A program made the translations under genes and the position numbers. Below are positions 16,347 through 24,919 of a stretch of DNA of 64,000 nucleotides, in pieces; the first letter of the stretch is position 1; each line of letters starts with the position of its first letter. Origin of the DNA: Mycolicibacterium sediminis (lineage in GTDB: Bacteria; Actinomycetota; Actinomycetes; Mycobacteriales; Mycobacteriaceae). Under the pieces are notes generated by a model. The model had not been told where the DNA came from. It searched no databases and worked only from the letters and a program-made list of their open reading frames with translations. Where the stretch lies: NCBI RefSeq assembly GCF_010731735.1, contig NZ_AP022588.1, forward strand, positions 5,270,001-5,334,000. The letters run 5' to 3'.

Positions 16347-17645
16347 ATGTGGGACTTCCGGACCGACCCCGACTACCAGGCACAGCTGGACTGGGCGGAT
16401 GACTTCGTGCGCACCGAGGTCGAGCCCCTCGACCTCATCTGGCCGCACCTGCAGTTCACACCGCTCGACGACGCCAGACGTGCCGTGGTCGATCCGCTGA
16501 AGGAGCAGGTCCGTCAGAAGGGTCTGTGGGCGACACACCTCGGCCCCGAGTTCGGCGGCCAAGGATACGGCCAGCTCAAGCTCGCGTTGCTGAACGAGAT
16601 CCTCGGCCGCTCGCAATGGGCGCCGATCGTCTTCGGCTGCCAGGCCCCGGACACCGGCAACGCGGAGATCATCGCCCACTACGGCACCCCGGAGCAGAAG
16701 GACCGCTACCTGCGGCCGCTGCTCGAGGGCGAGCTGTTCTCCAGCTATTCGATGACCGAGCCGCAGGGTGGCGCCGACCCCACGCAGTTCACCACCCGCG
16801 CGGTCCGCGACGGCGACGACTGGGTGATCAACGGCTGGAAGTACTTCTCGTCCAACGCCAGTACCGCGTCGTTCCTGATCGTCATGGTCGTCACCAACCC
16901 CGACGTCAGCCCGTACCAGGGCATGTCGATGTTCCTGCTGCCGACCGACACCCCGGGCGTGCGCATCGTGCGCAACAGCGGTCTCTACGGGGAAGCCGAG
17001 GGCGAGGGCAGCCACGCGCTCATCCACTACGACGACGTGCGCGTGCCCGAGACGGCGCTGCTCGGCGGCGAGGGGCAGGCGTTCGTCATCGCCCAGACCC
17101 GACTGGGTGGCGGCCGCATCCACCACGCGATGCGGACGATCGGCCTGGCGCAGAAGGCGATCGACATGATGTGCGAGCGCGCCCTGAGCAGGACGACCGC
17201 AGGCACCCTGCTCGCCGACAAGCAGGTGGTGCAGGGGTACGTCGCCGACTCCTACGCACAGTTGCGGCAGTTCCGACTGATGGTGCTGCACACCGCGTGG
17301 GAGATCGACGAATTCAACGACTACAAGAGGGTCCGCAAGGACATCGCAGCGGTGAAGGTGGTGATGCCCACGGTGCTGCACGACATCGCGTGGCGCGCCA
17401 TGCAGGTGCACGGGGCACTCGGCGTCACCAACGAGATGCCGTTCATGGCAATGGTCACCGGCGCCGCGGTGATGGGACTGGCCGACGGTCCCACCGAGGT
17501 GCACAAGACGACCGTCGCCAAGCAGGTGCTGCGCGACTACCGTGCCACCGACGACGTATGGCCCTCGGAGTGGCTGCCCCGCAAGCGCGACGAGGCCCGA
17601 CAGCGGTTCGCGGAGTTCCTCGACCTCGCGGCGGCCGAACTGTGA
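16347..17645 (+). CDS. Acyl-CoA dehydrogenase (ACAD10/11-like)
   Basis: 432 residues. FAD-binding patterns SMTEPQGGADPTQ and NGWKYFSSNAS, C-terminal ADGPTEVHKTTVAKQ where the acidic residue takes the place of the catalytic base region in ACAD10/11-type enzymes. In eukaryotic ACAD10/11 this domain is fused to a kinase-like APH domain; here an APH gene follows directly with a GTGA overlap. Acts on an acyl-CoA in the cytosol, passing electrons to ETF. Start ATG 16347 with GAGGAGG upstream. Confidence 0.92.
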   Translation: MWDFRTDPDYQAQLDWADDFVRTEVEPLDLIWPHLQFTPLDDARRAVVDPLKEQVRQKGLWATHLGPEFGGQGYGQLKLALLNEILGRSQWAPIVFGCQAPDTGNAEIIAHYGTPEQKDRYLRPLLEGELFSSYSMTEPQGGADPTQFTTRAVRDGDDWVINGWKYFSSNASTASFLIVMVVTNPDVSPYQGMSMFLLPTDTPGVRIVRNSGLYGEAEGEGSHALIHYDDVRVPETALLGGEGQAFVIAQTRLGGGRIHHAMRTIGLAQKAIDMMCERALSRTTAGTLLADKQVVQGYVADSYAQLRQFRLMVLHTAWEIDEFNDYKRVRKDIAAVKVVMPTVLHDIAWRAMQVHGALGVTNEMPFMAMVTGAAVMGLADGPTEVHKTTVAKQVLRDYRATDDVWPSEWLPRKRDEARQRFAEFLDLAAAEL

Positions 17646-18676
17646 GCGATCCGGCCATCGACGTCACCCGGTTGGCCGCGTGGATGGACGACGCCGGCCT
17701 CCCCGGTGTCGGCGAACCCCTGACGGCCCGCTTCCTCTCCGGCGGCACCCAGAACGTGATCTACGAACTCACCCGCGGCGACCAGAAGTGCGTCATCCGC
17801 ATGCCACCGCCCGGCGCACCGCCGGACCGGGACAGGGGGATTCTGCGTGAGTGGCGCATCATCGAGGCACTCGACGGCTCCGACGTGCCGCACACCACGG
17901 CGATCGCGGTGTGCGACGACGCCGGCGTCCTGGGGCGCACGTTCTACCTGATGGGCTTCGTCGACGGCTGGTCACCCATGGACGAGCCAGGCCGGTGGCC
18001 GGCGCCCTTCGACAACGACCTCGAGGCCCGGGCCGGCCTGAGCCATCAACTGGCCGAGGGCATCGCGCTGCTGTCGCGGGTGGACTGGCGCGCCAGGGGC
18101 CTGCACGACCTGGGCCGCCCGGACGGCTTCCACGAGCGGCAGGTCGACCGGTGGACCGGCTTCCTCGAGCGGATCAGAGCACGCGACCTACCCGGCCTCG
18201 AGGTGGCGACGAGCTGGCTGAAGGCTCACCAACCGCTCGACTTCGTGCCGGGCCTCATGCACGGCGACTACCAGTTCGCGAACGTGATGTACCGACACGG
18301 CGCACCCGCCCGTCTCGCAGCGCTCGTCGACTGGGAGATGGGCACCGTCGGTGATCCCAAGCTCGACCTCGCGTGGATGGTGCAGAGCTGGCCCACGGAC
18401 TGCGACGCGCCCGAGCCCGGCGACATGAACTACGTCGACATGCGCGGGATGCCCAGCCGCGACCGGGTGGTCGCGCACTACGCAGAGGTGTCCGGCCGAC
18501 AGGTGGACGACCTCGACTACTACCTGGTGCTGGCCAAGTGGAAGCTGGCGATCGTGCTGGAGCAGGGCTTCCAGCGGGCAGGCGACGACGAGAAGCTGCT
18601 CGCCTTCGGCCCGGTCGTCACCGATCTGATGGCGTCGGCGGCCGAGCTGGCCGAGTCAACCGACTACACCGGGTGA
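17642..18676 (+). CDS. Aminoglycoside-phosphotransferase-like kinase (ACAD10/11 kinase-type)
   Basis: 344 residues. Small-molecule kinase fold with Brenner motif HGDYQFANV (catalytic Asp and Mg-binding Asn) and metal-binding DWEMGTVGDP; the N lobe has GGTQNVIYEL and a lysine in CVIRMP-type position replaced by arginine. GTG start overlaps the dehydrogenase stop. In ACAD10/11, the kinase phosphorylates a 4-hydroxyacyl-CoA before the dehydrogenase domain acts; a similar two-gene route for hydroxy acids is a reasonable inference. It is not an antibiotic resistance gene on this evidence. Confidence 0.85.
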   Translation: MSDPAIDVTRLAAWMDDAGLPGVGEPLTARFLSGGTQNVIYELTRGDQKCVIRMPPPGAPPDRDRGILREWRIIEALDGSDVPHTTAIAVCDDAGVLGRTFYLMGFVDGWSPMDEPGRWPAPFDNDLEARAGLSHQLAEGIALLSRVDWRARGLHDLGRPDGFHERQVDRWTGFLERIRARDLPGLEVATSWLKAHQPLDFVPGLMHGDYQFANVMYRHGAPARLAALVDWEMGTVGDPKLDLAWMVQSWPTDCDAPEPGDMNYVDMRGMPSRDRVVAHYAEVSGRQVDDLDYYLVLAKWKLAIVLEQGFQRAGDDEKLLAFGPVVTDLMASAAELAESTDYTG

Positions 18677-19644
18677 TGCGAGCTGCGGTATGCCCGGCCC
18701 ACGGGCCACCCGACGTCGTGCGGATCGAGGAGATGCCGGCACCGACCCTCGCCGACGGTGAGGCGCTCGTCCGGGTCGACGTGGCGGCCGTCAACTTTCC
18801 CGACGTGCTCCTGATCGCGGGCACGTATCAGATCAGGGTGCCGCCGCCCTTCGTGCCGGGTAGTGAGTACGCCGGCGTGGTCGTCGAAACCCGCGGCGAC
18901 ACCGGCAGTCTCGCGGTCGGCGACCGCGTGACGGGCACCGGCATGGTCGGCGCGTTCGCCGAACTGGTCGCCGCACCCGCGACCGGGCTGGTCCGCACCC
19001 CCGACGGCGTCGACGCCGCGCGCGCGGCCGCCGGAGGAGTGGGTCATCGCACCGCCCACCACGCGCTGCGGTCGGTCGCGCGCATCGCACCCGGCGACGA
19101 CCTCGTGGTCCTCGGCGCAGGCGGCGGGGTGGGTCTGGCCGCGGTCCAGCTCGGGGTGATCATGGGCGCAACGGTCACCGCGGTCGCGTCGTCGGCCGAG
19201 AAGCTCGCCGTCTCGACGTCCTACGGCGCATCCCACGCGATCGACCACCGCAACGGCGACCTGCGCCAGGCACTTCGCGACGTCCTACCGCACGGATGCG
19301 CGGCGGTGCTGGACCCGGTCGGGGGCACGCTGTCGGAGCCGGCGCTGCGGTCGCTGCGCCGCGGCGGTCGGTTCGTCACCATGGGATACGCCTCGGGCGA
19401 TATCCCGCGCATCCCCCTGAACCTGGTGCTGGTCAAGGGAATCGCGATCCTGGGCTTCCAGTTCCAGGACGTCGACCCCGACGAGTTCACGCGCAACGAA
19501 CGCGAACTGCACGAGCTGCTGGCGACGGGGCGCGTGATGCCGCACGTCGGCGCGACCTACCCCCTGGACGAGGCGTCGGCCGCGCTTCGGCACGTCGCCG
19601 CGGGCCGCGCGATCGGCAAGGTGCTGATCGACGTCCGCGGCTGA
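18676..19644 (+). CDS. NADPH:quinone reductase-like medium-chain dehydrogenase (zinc-free)
   Basis: 322 residues, MDR fold. N-terminal VNFPDVLLIAGTYQ and PFVPGSEYAGVV, nucleotide loop GAGGGVGLAAVQ, C-terminal GRAIGKVLIDV. No structural or catalytic zinc cysteines, as in the quinone-reductase/enoyl-reductase branch. ATG shares a base with the upstream TGA. Third gene of the operon; may reduce an unsaturated intermediate. Convergent with the gene at 19655. Confidence 0.9.
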   Translation: MRAAVCPAHGPPDVVRIEEMPAPTLADGEALVRVDVAAVNFPDVLLIAGTYQIRVPPPFVPGSEYAGVVVETRGDTGSLAVGDRVTGTGMVGAFAELVAAPATGLVRTPDGVDAARAAAGGVGHRTAHHALRSVARIAPGDDLVVLGAGGGVGLAAVQLGVIMGATVTAVASSAEKLAVSTSYGASHAIDHRNGDLRQALRDVLPHGCAAVLDPVGGTLSEPALRSLRRGGRFVTMGYASGDIPRIPLNLVLVKGIAILGFQFQDVDPDEFTRNERELHELLATGRVMPHVGATYPLDEASAALRHVAAGRAIGKVLIDVRG

Positions 19645-19654
19645 CGTCGCCGGG

Positions 19655-20161
19655 TCAGCTGGCGGGGACCAGGTCGGCCGCCACCGACGGACACGCCATG
19701 ACACCGCAGAGGAACGTCTCGGCGCCATCGACGGACACCGAGTCGGCGACGTCGGCGGCCGCCAGTGCCTGCGCCTTGAACGCCCGCGCCGCCGCGCTGA
19801 GCCGATGCTCGACCGAACCGACCGCGTCGAGTTCGGCGGGCCAGTGCTCACCCCACAGCGTCACCTCGGTCATCCCCTGATCGAGCGCGTTGAGTACGCC
19901 CTCCCGCACGCGTGCGTCCGAACCGAACAGACACGAGGAGACGGCGACGGTCTGCGGATGCGGTCGCTCGGCCCACATCTCCAGCGCCCCTTCGAGGTCG
20001 GCCACGTCGACGCCGAGAATCTCCAGTGGGCGCAGGTCGCCACTACCGGAGAGCAGGACGGTGACGTCCCATCCGGCCATCACGCGGTCGACCAGCCAGC
20101 CGCCCGCGTAGCGAACCACCTCGGGGATGTCGGTGGCGACGACGTCGAGTCGGTACCTCAT
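19655..20161 (-). CDS. Conserved-looking protein of unknown function, coupled to TetR
   Basis: 168 residues, not recognised. Mixed alpha/beta, no membrane segment. It starts MRYRLDVVATDIPEVVRYAG and includes AGWDVTVLLSG, a strand-loop like a dinucleotide or flavodoxin edge, then WAERPHPQTVAVS. ATG overlaps the TetR stop (ATGA), so both are made from one message and repressed together. A ligand-processing or anti-repressor role is only a guess. Confidence 0.75.
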   Translation of the reverse strand: MRYRLDVVATDIPEVVRYAGGWLVDRVMAGWDVTVLLSGSGDLRPLEILGVDVADLEGALEMWAERPHPQTVAVSSCLFGSDARVREGVLNALDQGMTEVTLWGEHWPAELDAVGSVEHRLSAAARAFKAQALAAADVADSVSVDGAETFLCGVMACPSVAADLVPAS

Positions 20162-20820
20162 GGCGTACTCCGCGCCAGCCGAGTGGTCCGCCCGGCCTCC
20201 TGCGGCGTGAAGTCGCGGGCCAGCGACTCGCCGTAACCCTTGAACACGTCGTTGAGGGGAATCGAAGGATCGAGCAGCCATGCGGTCTCCATTCCATTGA
20301 CGAACGCCAGAATCTCGACGGCCTTGATGGCCGCGTCGAAGTCGGTGCGGTAGCGGCCGGCGGCCTGCCCCTTGCGGATCAGCTCGGCCACGATGTCCAC
20401 TGCCGCCTGCTGCCGCTGCAGCAACCGGCCGTGCAGCGGGGCATCCGGAGCGATGTTCTCGACGAGGAGCACCGTGAACGTGCCGACGAGTTCCGGTGCC
20501 CTGTCGAATCGCTCGGCCACCCGGCAGATCTCGGTGACCAGGTCGCCGGAGCGGTCGGCGTGCAGGTCGTCATCGGTGTCCCGGGCGTCGAGCACCGCGT
20601 TGAGCAGCTGCTCCTTGGACTCGAAGTGGTGCAGGAGCCCGGCCGGGCTGACTCCCGCCTCCTTCGCGATCTGCGCCAGCGACGTGTTGCGCCAGCCGTG
20701 ACGGGCGAGCAACCGTTCGGCGACCGCGAGGATCCGGACCTTGCGGTCCTCCCCCTTGGCGAGCAGCGACTCGTACGGTCGGGGAACCGACGACCCGTCG
20801 CTTGCCTGTGGTGCGGACAC
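20158..20820 (-). CDS. TetR-family repressor
   Basis: 220 residues from GTG 20820, preceded by AAGGGG. Helix-turn-helix: RILAVAERLLARHGW, then SLAQIAKEAGVSPAGLLHHF. A longer start at 20853 would read through the operator-like palindrome and is rejected. Controls at least itself and the unknown gene downstream; also lies beside the divergent-free thiolase end. Confidence 0.9.
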   Translation of the reverse strand: MSAPQASDGSSVPRPYESLLAKGEDRKVRILAVAERLLARHGWRNTSLAQIAKEAGVSPAGLLHHFESKEQLLNAVLDARDTDDDLHADRSGDLVTEICRVAERFDRAPELVGTFTVLLVENIAPDAPLHGRLLQRQQAAVDIVAELIRKGQAAGRYRTDFDAAIKAVEILAFVNGMETAWLLDPSIPLNDVFKGYGESLARDFTPQEAGRTTRLARSTP

Positions 20821-20834
20821 TGGACCCCTTCGGT

Positions 20835-20868
20835 CAACCAACCAACTGAACACACAGTAGGTAGGTTG
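20835..20868. promoter_or_regulatory. 34-bp inverted repeat, likely operator of the TetR at 20158-20820
   Basis: Arms CAACCAACCAACTG (20835-20848) and CAGTAGGTAGGTTG (20855-20868) are complementary at 12 of 14 positions around a 6-bp centre. It begins 14 bp before the TetR GTG, where a self-repressor would bind. Confidence 0.6.
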
Positions 20869-20948
20869 CGCGCCTGTGACAAGGGTCTCACCGGATCAAT
20901 TTCGGGACCGACCGTCCCGCGCAGGCCGTCGAAACGGCCGGCCGAGGA

Positions 20949-22094
20949 TCAGGGCAGCAGTTCGACCACGGTGGCGTTGGCCGTGCCGCCGCCCTCGCAC
21001 ATCGTCTGCAGTCCGTAGCGGATCCCGTTGTCCCGCATGTGGTGGATCATCCGCGTCATCAGCACCGCACCCGAGGCTCCCAGCGGGTGGCCGAGCGCGA
21101 TGGCACCACCGAGTGGGTTGAGCTTCGCCTCGTCGGCACCGGTGTCGGCCAACCAGGCCAGCGGTACTGGCGCAAAGGCCTCGTTGACCTCGAACACACC
21201 GACCTCGGACAGGTCGATTCCCGCCTTGTGCAGCACCTTCGCGGTGGCGGGGATCGGCCCGGTGAGCATCAGCTTCGGGTCGGCACCCGTGACCGCTCCC
21301 GCTCGGTAGCGCGCCAGCGGCGTCAGCCCCAGCGCCACGGCGTTCTCCGCGGTCATGACGAGAAGTGCGGCGGCGCCGTCGGAGATCTGCGAGGAGTTCC
21401 CCGCGTGGATGACGCCGTCGTCGGTGAAGGCGGGCTTGAGGCCGGCCAGCTTCTCCGGCGTCGTGCCCCGACGGATGCCCTCGTCCTCGGTCACGACACC
21501 GGCTTCGGTGAAGACCGGCACGACCTGGTCGGTGAAGGCGCCGGCGTCCTGGGCCGCGGCCGCCAGTTCGTGCGACCGGGCCGAGTACTCGTCGAGTCGG
21601 GATCGGGACAGGTTCCACTGCCGAGCGATCATCTCCGCCGAGATGCCCTGGTTGAAGCCGAATCCGTCATACCGGGCAAGGGCCTTCGGACCGTAGGGCA
21701 TGCCCGTGGCGCGCGCCGAACCGAGCGGCACGCGACTCATCACCTCGACGCCGCCGGCCACCACGACGTCCTGCTGACCGGACATGACGGCCTGCACGGC
21801 GAAGTCGAGTGCCTGCTGGCTGGATCCGCAGGCGCGGTTCACCGTCGTGCCCGGAATGGTCTCGGGCCACCCCGCGGCGAGCACGGCGTACCGGCCGATG
21901 TTGCTCGACTGGTCCCCCACCTGGGAGACGCATCCCCACACGACGTCGTCGACGACCTCGGGATCGACACCGGTGCGCTCCAGGAGTTCGTTGAGCACCA
22001 GGGCCGAGAGATCGGCGGCGTGCTGGTCGGCGAGCCCGCCGTTGCGCTTGCCGACCGGCGTGCGCACGGCTCCGACGATGACGGTCTCCCGCAT
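20949..22094 (-). CDS. Acetyl-CoA C-acyltransferase (thiolase)
   Basis: 381 residues, standard thiolase. Acyl-accepting C89 (NRACGSSQQ), NEAFAP, GHPLGASGA with the base histidine, and C-terminal CEGGGTANA. ATG 22094 fits the family N terminus (RETVIVGAVRTPVG). Cleaves a 3-ketoacyl-CoA to acetyl-CoA plus a shortened acyl-CoA. Last gene of the operon ACAD-SDR-CaiB-hydratase-thiolase, which together make a full beta-oxidation turn. Confidence 0.95.
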   Translation of the reverse strand: MRETVIVGAVRTPVGKRNGGLADQHAADLSALVLNELLERTGVDPEVVDDVVWGCVSQVGDQSSNIGRYAVLAAGWPETIPGTTVNRACGSSQQALDFAVQAVMSGQQDVVVAGGVEVMSRVPLGSARATGMPYGPKALARYDGFGFNQGISAEMIARQWNLSRSRLDEYSARSHELAAAAQDAGAFTDQVVPVFTEAGVVTEDEGIRRGTTPEKLAGLKPAFTDDGVIHAGNSSQISDGAAALLVMTAENAVALGLTPLARYRAGAVTGADPKLMLTGPIPATAKVLHKAGIDLSEVGVFEVNEAFAPVPLAWLADTGADEAKLNPLGGAIALGHPLGASGAVLMTRMIHHMRDNGIRYGLQTMCEGGGTANATVVELLP

Positions 22095-22099
22095 GTCCA

Positions 22100-22921
22100 C
22101 TACTCCGTTCCTCTGTCCGAGTTCGCGGTGCCTGCGGGCCGGATCGCCCACCGCCCGCTGAACTCCGGGTCACGCTTGGCGGCGAACGCGGCATAGGCCT
22201 CCGCGGCATCCGCCGTCGCGAAGTTACCCGGTTGCGCCCGAGCCTCGTTGGCGAGCGCCTGCCGCAGCGTGGCGTCCGCGCCGTCGTTGAGCAAGGCCTT
22301 GCTCTGCGCGACCGCGAACGGCGGGCCCGCGGCGAGCCGGTCGGCGAGATCGTCGACGTGGGCGTCGATCCCGTCGGCGGGCACCACCCACGTCACCAGA
22401 CCCAGCGCGCGAGCCTCCTCGGCGTCGATCATCTCTCCGAGCAGGACGAGGCGCTTGGCCTGTTGCAGCCCAACCAGTTTCGGCAGCAGCCAGGAACCAC
22501 CGAGGTCCACCGAGAGACCTCGCTTGGCGAAGATCTGGCAGAACCTGGACTCGGGCGTCGCCACCACGAGATCGCAGCCCAGGGCCAGGTTCCATCCGGC
22601 GCCGACCGCGATGCCGGTCACCTTGGCGATGGTCGGCACGGCGAGTTCGTGCAGTGCGAGTGCGACGTCGGTCAACCGGTCGAGCTTGTAGCGCGGATGC
22701 ACGTCCTCGGGCACCGAGATGTCGGCGCCGGAGCAGAACGCGCCACCGGCCCCGGTGAGGATCAGCGCGCGGACGTCGCGGTCGCGCTTGAGGTCGCGCA
22801 GCGCGTCGGCCAGCGCCACCCAGAGCCCGGCGTCGAGGGCGTTCCTGCGGTCGGGCCGGTTCAGCGTCAGCGTCCGCACGCCGCCGCGATCCTCGGACAG
22901 CAGCGAGCCGGAGTCAGTCAC
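22100..22921 (-). CDS. Enoyl-CoA hydratase/isomerase (PaaG-like)
   Basis: 273 residues, crotonase fold. Oxyanion-hole segments AFCSGADIS and IAVGAGWNLALGCD. In the catalytic loop AKRGLSVDLGGSWLLPKLVG (GLSVDLGG part) a single aspartate is present, as in PaaG-type isomerases, rather than the two glutamates of crotonase. GTG start overlaps the CaiB stop. Hydrates or isomerises an enoyl-CoA in the pathway. Confidence 0.9.
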   Translation of the reverse strand: MTDSGSLLSEDRGGVRTLTLNRPDRRNALDAGLWVALADALRDLKRDRDVRALILTGAGGAFCSGADISVPEDVHPRYKLDRLTDVALALHELAVPTIAKVTGIAVGAGWNLALGCDLVVATPESRFCQIFAKRGLSVDLGGSWLLPKLVGLQQAKRLVLLGEMIDAEEARALGLVTWVVPADGIDAHVDDLADRLAAGPPFAVAQSKALLNDGADATLRQALANEARAQPGNFATADAAEAYAAFAAKRDPEFSGRWAIRPAGTANSDRGTE

Positions 22922-24155
22922 CGTAGACCGGGCCGATCACGCCGTCGGCACGCAGCCGCGCCACGTCCTCGTCGGTGAGCCCGAATTCGCGCAGCACCGC
23001 GTCGGTGTGCTCGCCCAGTCCGGGTACCGCACCCATCGGCTGGGTGAAGTCGCTGATCACCGGTGGCGGCCGCAGCGCCGGGACGTCTCCCGCCGGCGTG
23101 CCGATCGTGCGCCATCTGTCGCGTGCGGCGAGCTGCGGGTGCACGACGACCTCGCTCGGCAGGTTGTAGCGGGAGTTGCCGATCCCGGCCGCGTCGGCGA
23201 TGGCCTGGACGTCGGCGAGGTCGTGCTCGGCGCACCACGCGCCGATCGCCTCGTCCAGGACGTCCCGGTGGGCGCAGCGGTCGCCGTTGGTCGCGAACCG
23301 GGGATCGTCGGCCAGGTCCGGCCGATCGATGATCTCGCGCGCGACGCGCTGCCACTCCCGGTCGTTGGTCGTGCCGAGCACGACTGTCTGCCCGTCCCTG
23401 GTGGGGAACGCCCCGTAGGGCGCGACGGCAGGCGACCCCACCCCGAGCGGCTGCTGGTCGACGCCCGAGTGCTGGGTGTAAGTGAGCGCGTAGCCCATCA
23501 CGTCGGTCATGACGTCGAACAGGCTCAGCTCGACCGAGGGTGCCGCCGCCCCGGCCGGCTTGCCACCGCGGGCGAACAGCAGGGCGAGGATGGAGATCGC
23601 CGCGTAGAGCCCCGTCGTGAAGTCCGCCATCGCGGGGCCGGGCTTCGCCGGCATGCCGGGATGGCCGGTGATGGCGCACGAACCCGACTCCGCCTGCACC
23701 AGAAGGTCGTACGCGCGCTTGTGCGATATCGGACCGCCCGGGCCGTACCCGTCGATCTCGACGGGGATGACTCCGGGATGCCGCGTCGCGAGGTCGGCGG
23801 GCGAGAGCCCCAGCCGCGCGGTGGCTCCCGGTGCCAGGTTCGACACGAACGCGTCGGCGCGATCGAGCAACCGGTGCAGCACGTCGAGCCCTGCCGGTGA
23901 CTTGGTGTTCAGCGTGACGGATTCCTTGCCGCGGTTGCACCACACGAAGTGCGCGGCCAGCCCGCCGGGCCCGTTGACGACGTCGTCGTAGGCGCGGGCG
24001 AAGTCACCCCCGTTGGGGTTCTCCACCTTGATGACCCGTGCGCCGAAGTCGGCGAGTACCCGCGTGCACATGGGTGCGGCGACGGCCTGCTCCATCGCGA
24101 CGATCGTGACCCCCGCCAGCGGTGCGGCCCGACGCTGCGGATCGTGCGCCGTCAC
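22914..24155 (-). CDS. CaiB/BaiF family (class III) CoA transferase
   Basis: 413 residues. Family N terminus PLAGVTIVAMEQAVAAP, catalytic D178 in GPAMADFTTGLYA, and C-terminal GLGEHTDAVLREFGLT. Moves CoA between carboxylic acids via an aspartyl-CoA thioester, allowing ATP-free activation of the pathway acid. GTGA overlaps with both neighbours show a tightly coupled operon. Confidence 0.94.
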   Translation of the reverse strand: MTAHDPQRRAAPLAGVTIVAMEQAVAAPMCTRVLADFGARVIKVENPNGGDFARAYDDVVNGPGGLAAHFVWCNRGKESVTLNTKSPAGLDVLHRLLDRADAFVSNLAPGATARLGLSPADLATRHPGVIPVEIDGYGPGGPISHKRAYDLLVQAESGSCAITGHPGMPAKPGPAMADFTTGLYAAISILALLFARGGKPAGAAAPSVELSLFDVMTDVMGYALTYTQHSGVDQQPLGVGSPAVAPYGAFPTRDGQTVVLGTTNDREWQRVAREIIDRPDLADDPRFATNGDRCAHRDVLDEAIGAWCAEHDLADVQAIADAAGIGNSRYNLPSEVVVHPQLAARDRWRTIGTPAGDVPALRPPPVISDFTQPMGAVPGLGEHTDAVLREFGLTDEDVARLRADGVIGPVYGD

Positions 24156-24919
24156 ATCACCATTCCGCCGTCGACCGGCAGTACCTGCCCGGTGACGTAC
24201 GACGCGGCGTCCGACGCCATGAACACGAACGCGCCGGCGATCTCGGCGGGGCCGGCCCAGCGTTTGAGCGGGATGCGGTTCATCATGTTCGCCGCGAACT
24301 TCTCGTTGGTGCGGATGGTCTCGGTCATCGGCGTCGCGGCCAGTGGCGCAAGGGCGTTCACCATGATGTTCTTGGCGGCCAGTTCGCGGGCCAGCGACTT
24401 GGTGAAGCCGATCAGGCCCGCCTTCGCCGCCGAGTAGTTGACCTGACCGAGCGTCCCGGTGAGCCCCGCGGCCGACGTCACGTTGATGATGCGGCCGGTG
24501 CCGTCGGTGGGGATGTACGGCAGTGCGGCCTGGGTGCAGTGGAACGTCCCCATCACGTGGACGTCGAAGGTGAGGCGGAAGGTCTCGTCGGTCAGCTTCG
24601 GGAACATCGCCGGCGCAGTGACACCCGCGTTGTTGACCAGGATGTGCAGGGCGCCGCCGCCGAGTTCGGCGGCCTTCGCCGCGGCGGCGTCCGCGGCACC
24701 GCGGTCGCCCACGTCGAGGGCGGCGCTGTCGGCGGTGCCGCCACCGGCCCGGATCCCCTCGGCCACCGCAGCCGCAGCATCGCCGTCGATGTCGGTGACG
24801 AGCACGGCCGCACCGGCCTGTGCGAGCGCCGCGGCGACGGCGGCACCGATGCCGCCGCCGGCCCCGGCGCCGGTGACCATCGCCGTGCGGCCGGTCAGGT
24901 CGAAGTAGCCCGACCCCAT
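24152..24919 (-). CDS. FabG-like short-chain dehydrogenase
   Basis: 255 residues. GAGAGGGIG cofactor loop, LVNNAGV, catalytic Y-x3-K in NYSAAKAG, and terminal VTGQVLPVDGG. Aspartate in VTDIDGD suggests NAD(H). Within an acyl-CoA operon it most likely oxidises a 3-hydroxyacyl-CoA. Start ATG shares its base with the dehydrogenase stop region. Confidence 0.92.
   Translation of the reverse strand: MGSGYFDLTGRTAMVTGAGAGGGIGAAVAAALAQAGAAVLVTDIDGDAAAAVAEGIRAGGGTADSAALDVGDRGAADAAAAKAAELGGGALHILVNNAGVTAPAMFPKLTDETFRLTFDVHVMGTFHCTQAALPYIPTDGTGRIINVTSAAGLTGTLGQVNYSAAKAGLIGFTKSLARELAAKNIMVNALAPLAATPMTETIRTNEKFAANMMNRIPLKRWAGPAEIAGAFVFMASDAASYVTGQVLPVDGGMVM

Noticed and set aside
16526..17641. N-terminal extension of the phosphotransferase through the dehydrogenase gene
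   Set aside because: Out-of-frame reading of a real gene; the kinase fold begins just after the GTG at 17642, in a GTGA overlap.
17642..18676. Aminoglycoside resistance gene
   Set aside because: The APH fold is shared by many metabolic kinases; the operon with an acyl-CoA dehydrogenase points to ACAD10/11-type metabolism.
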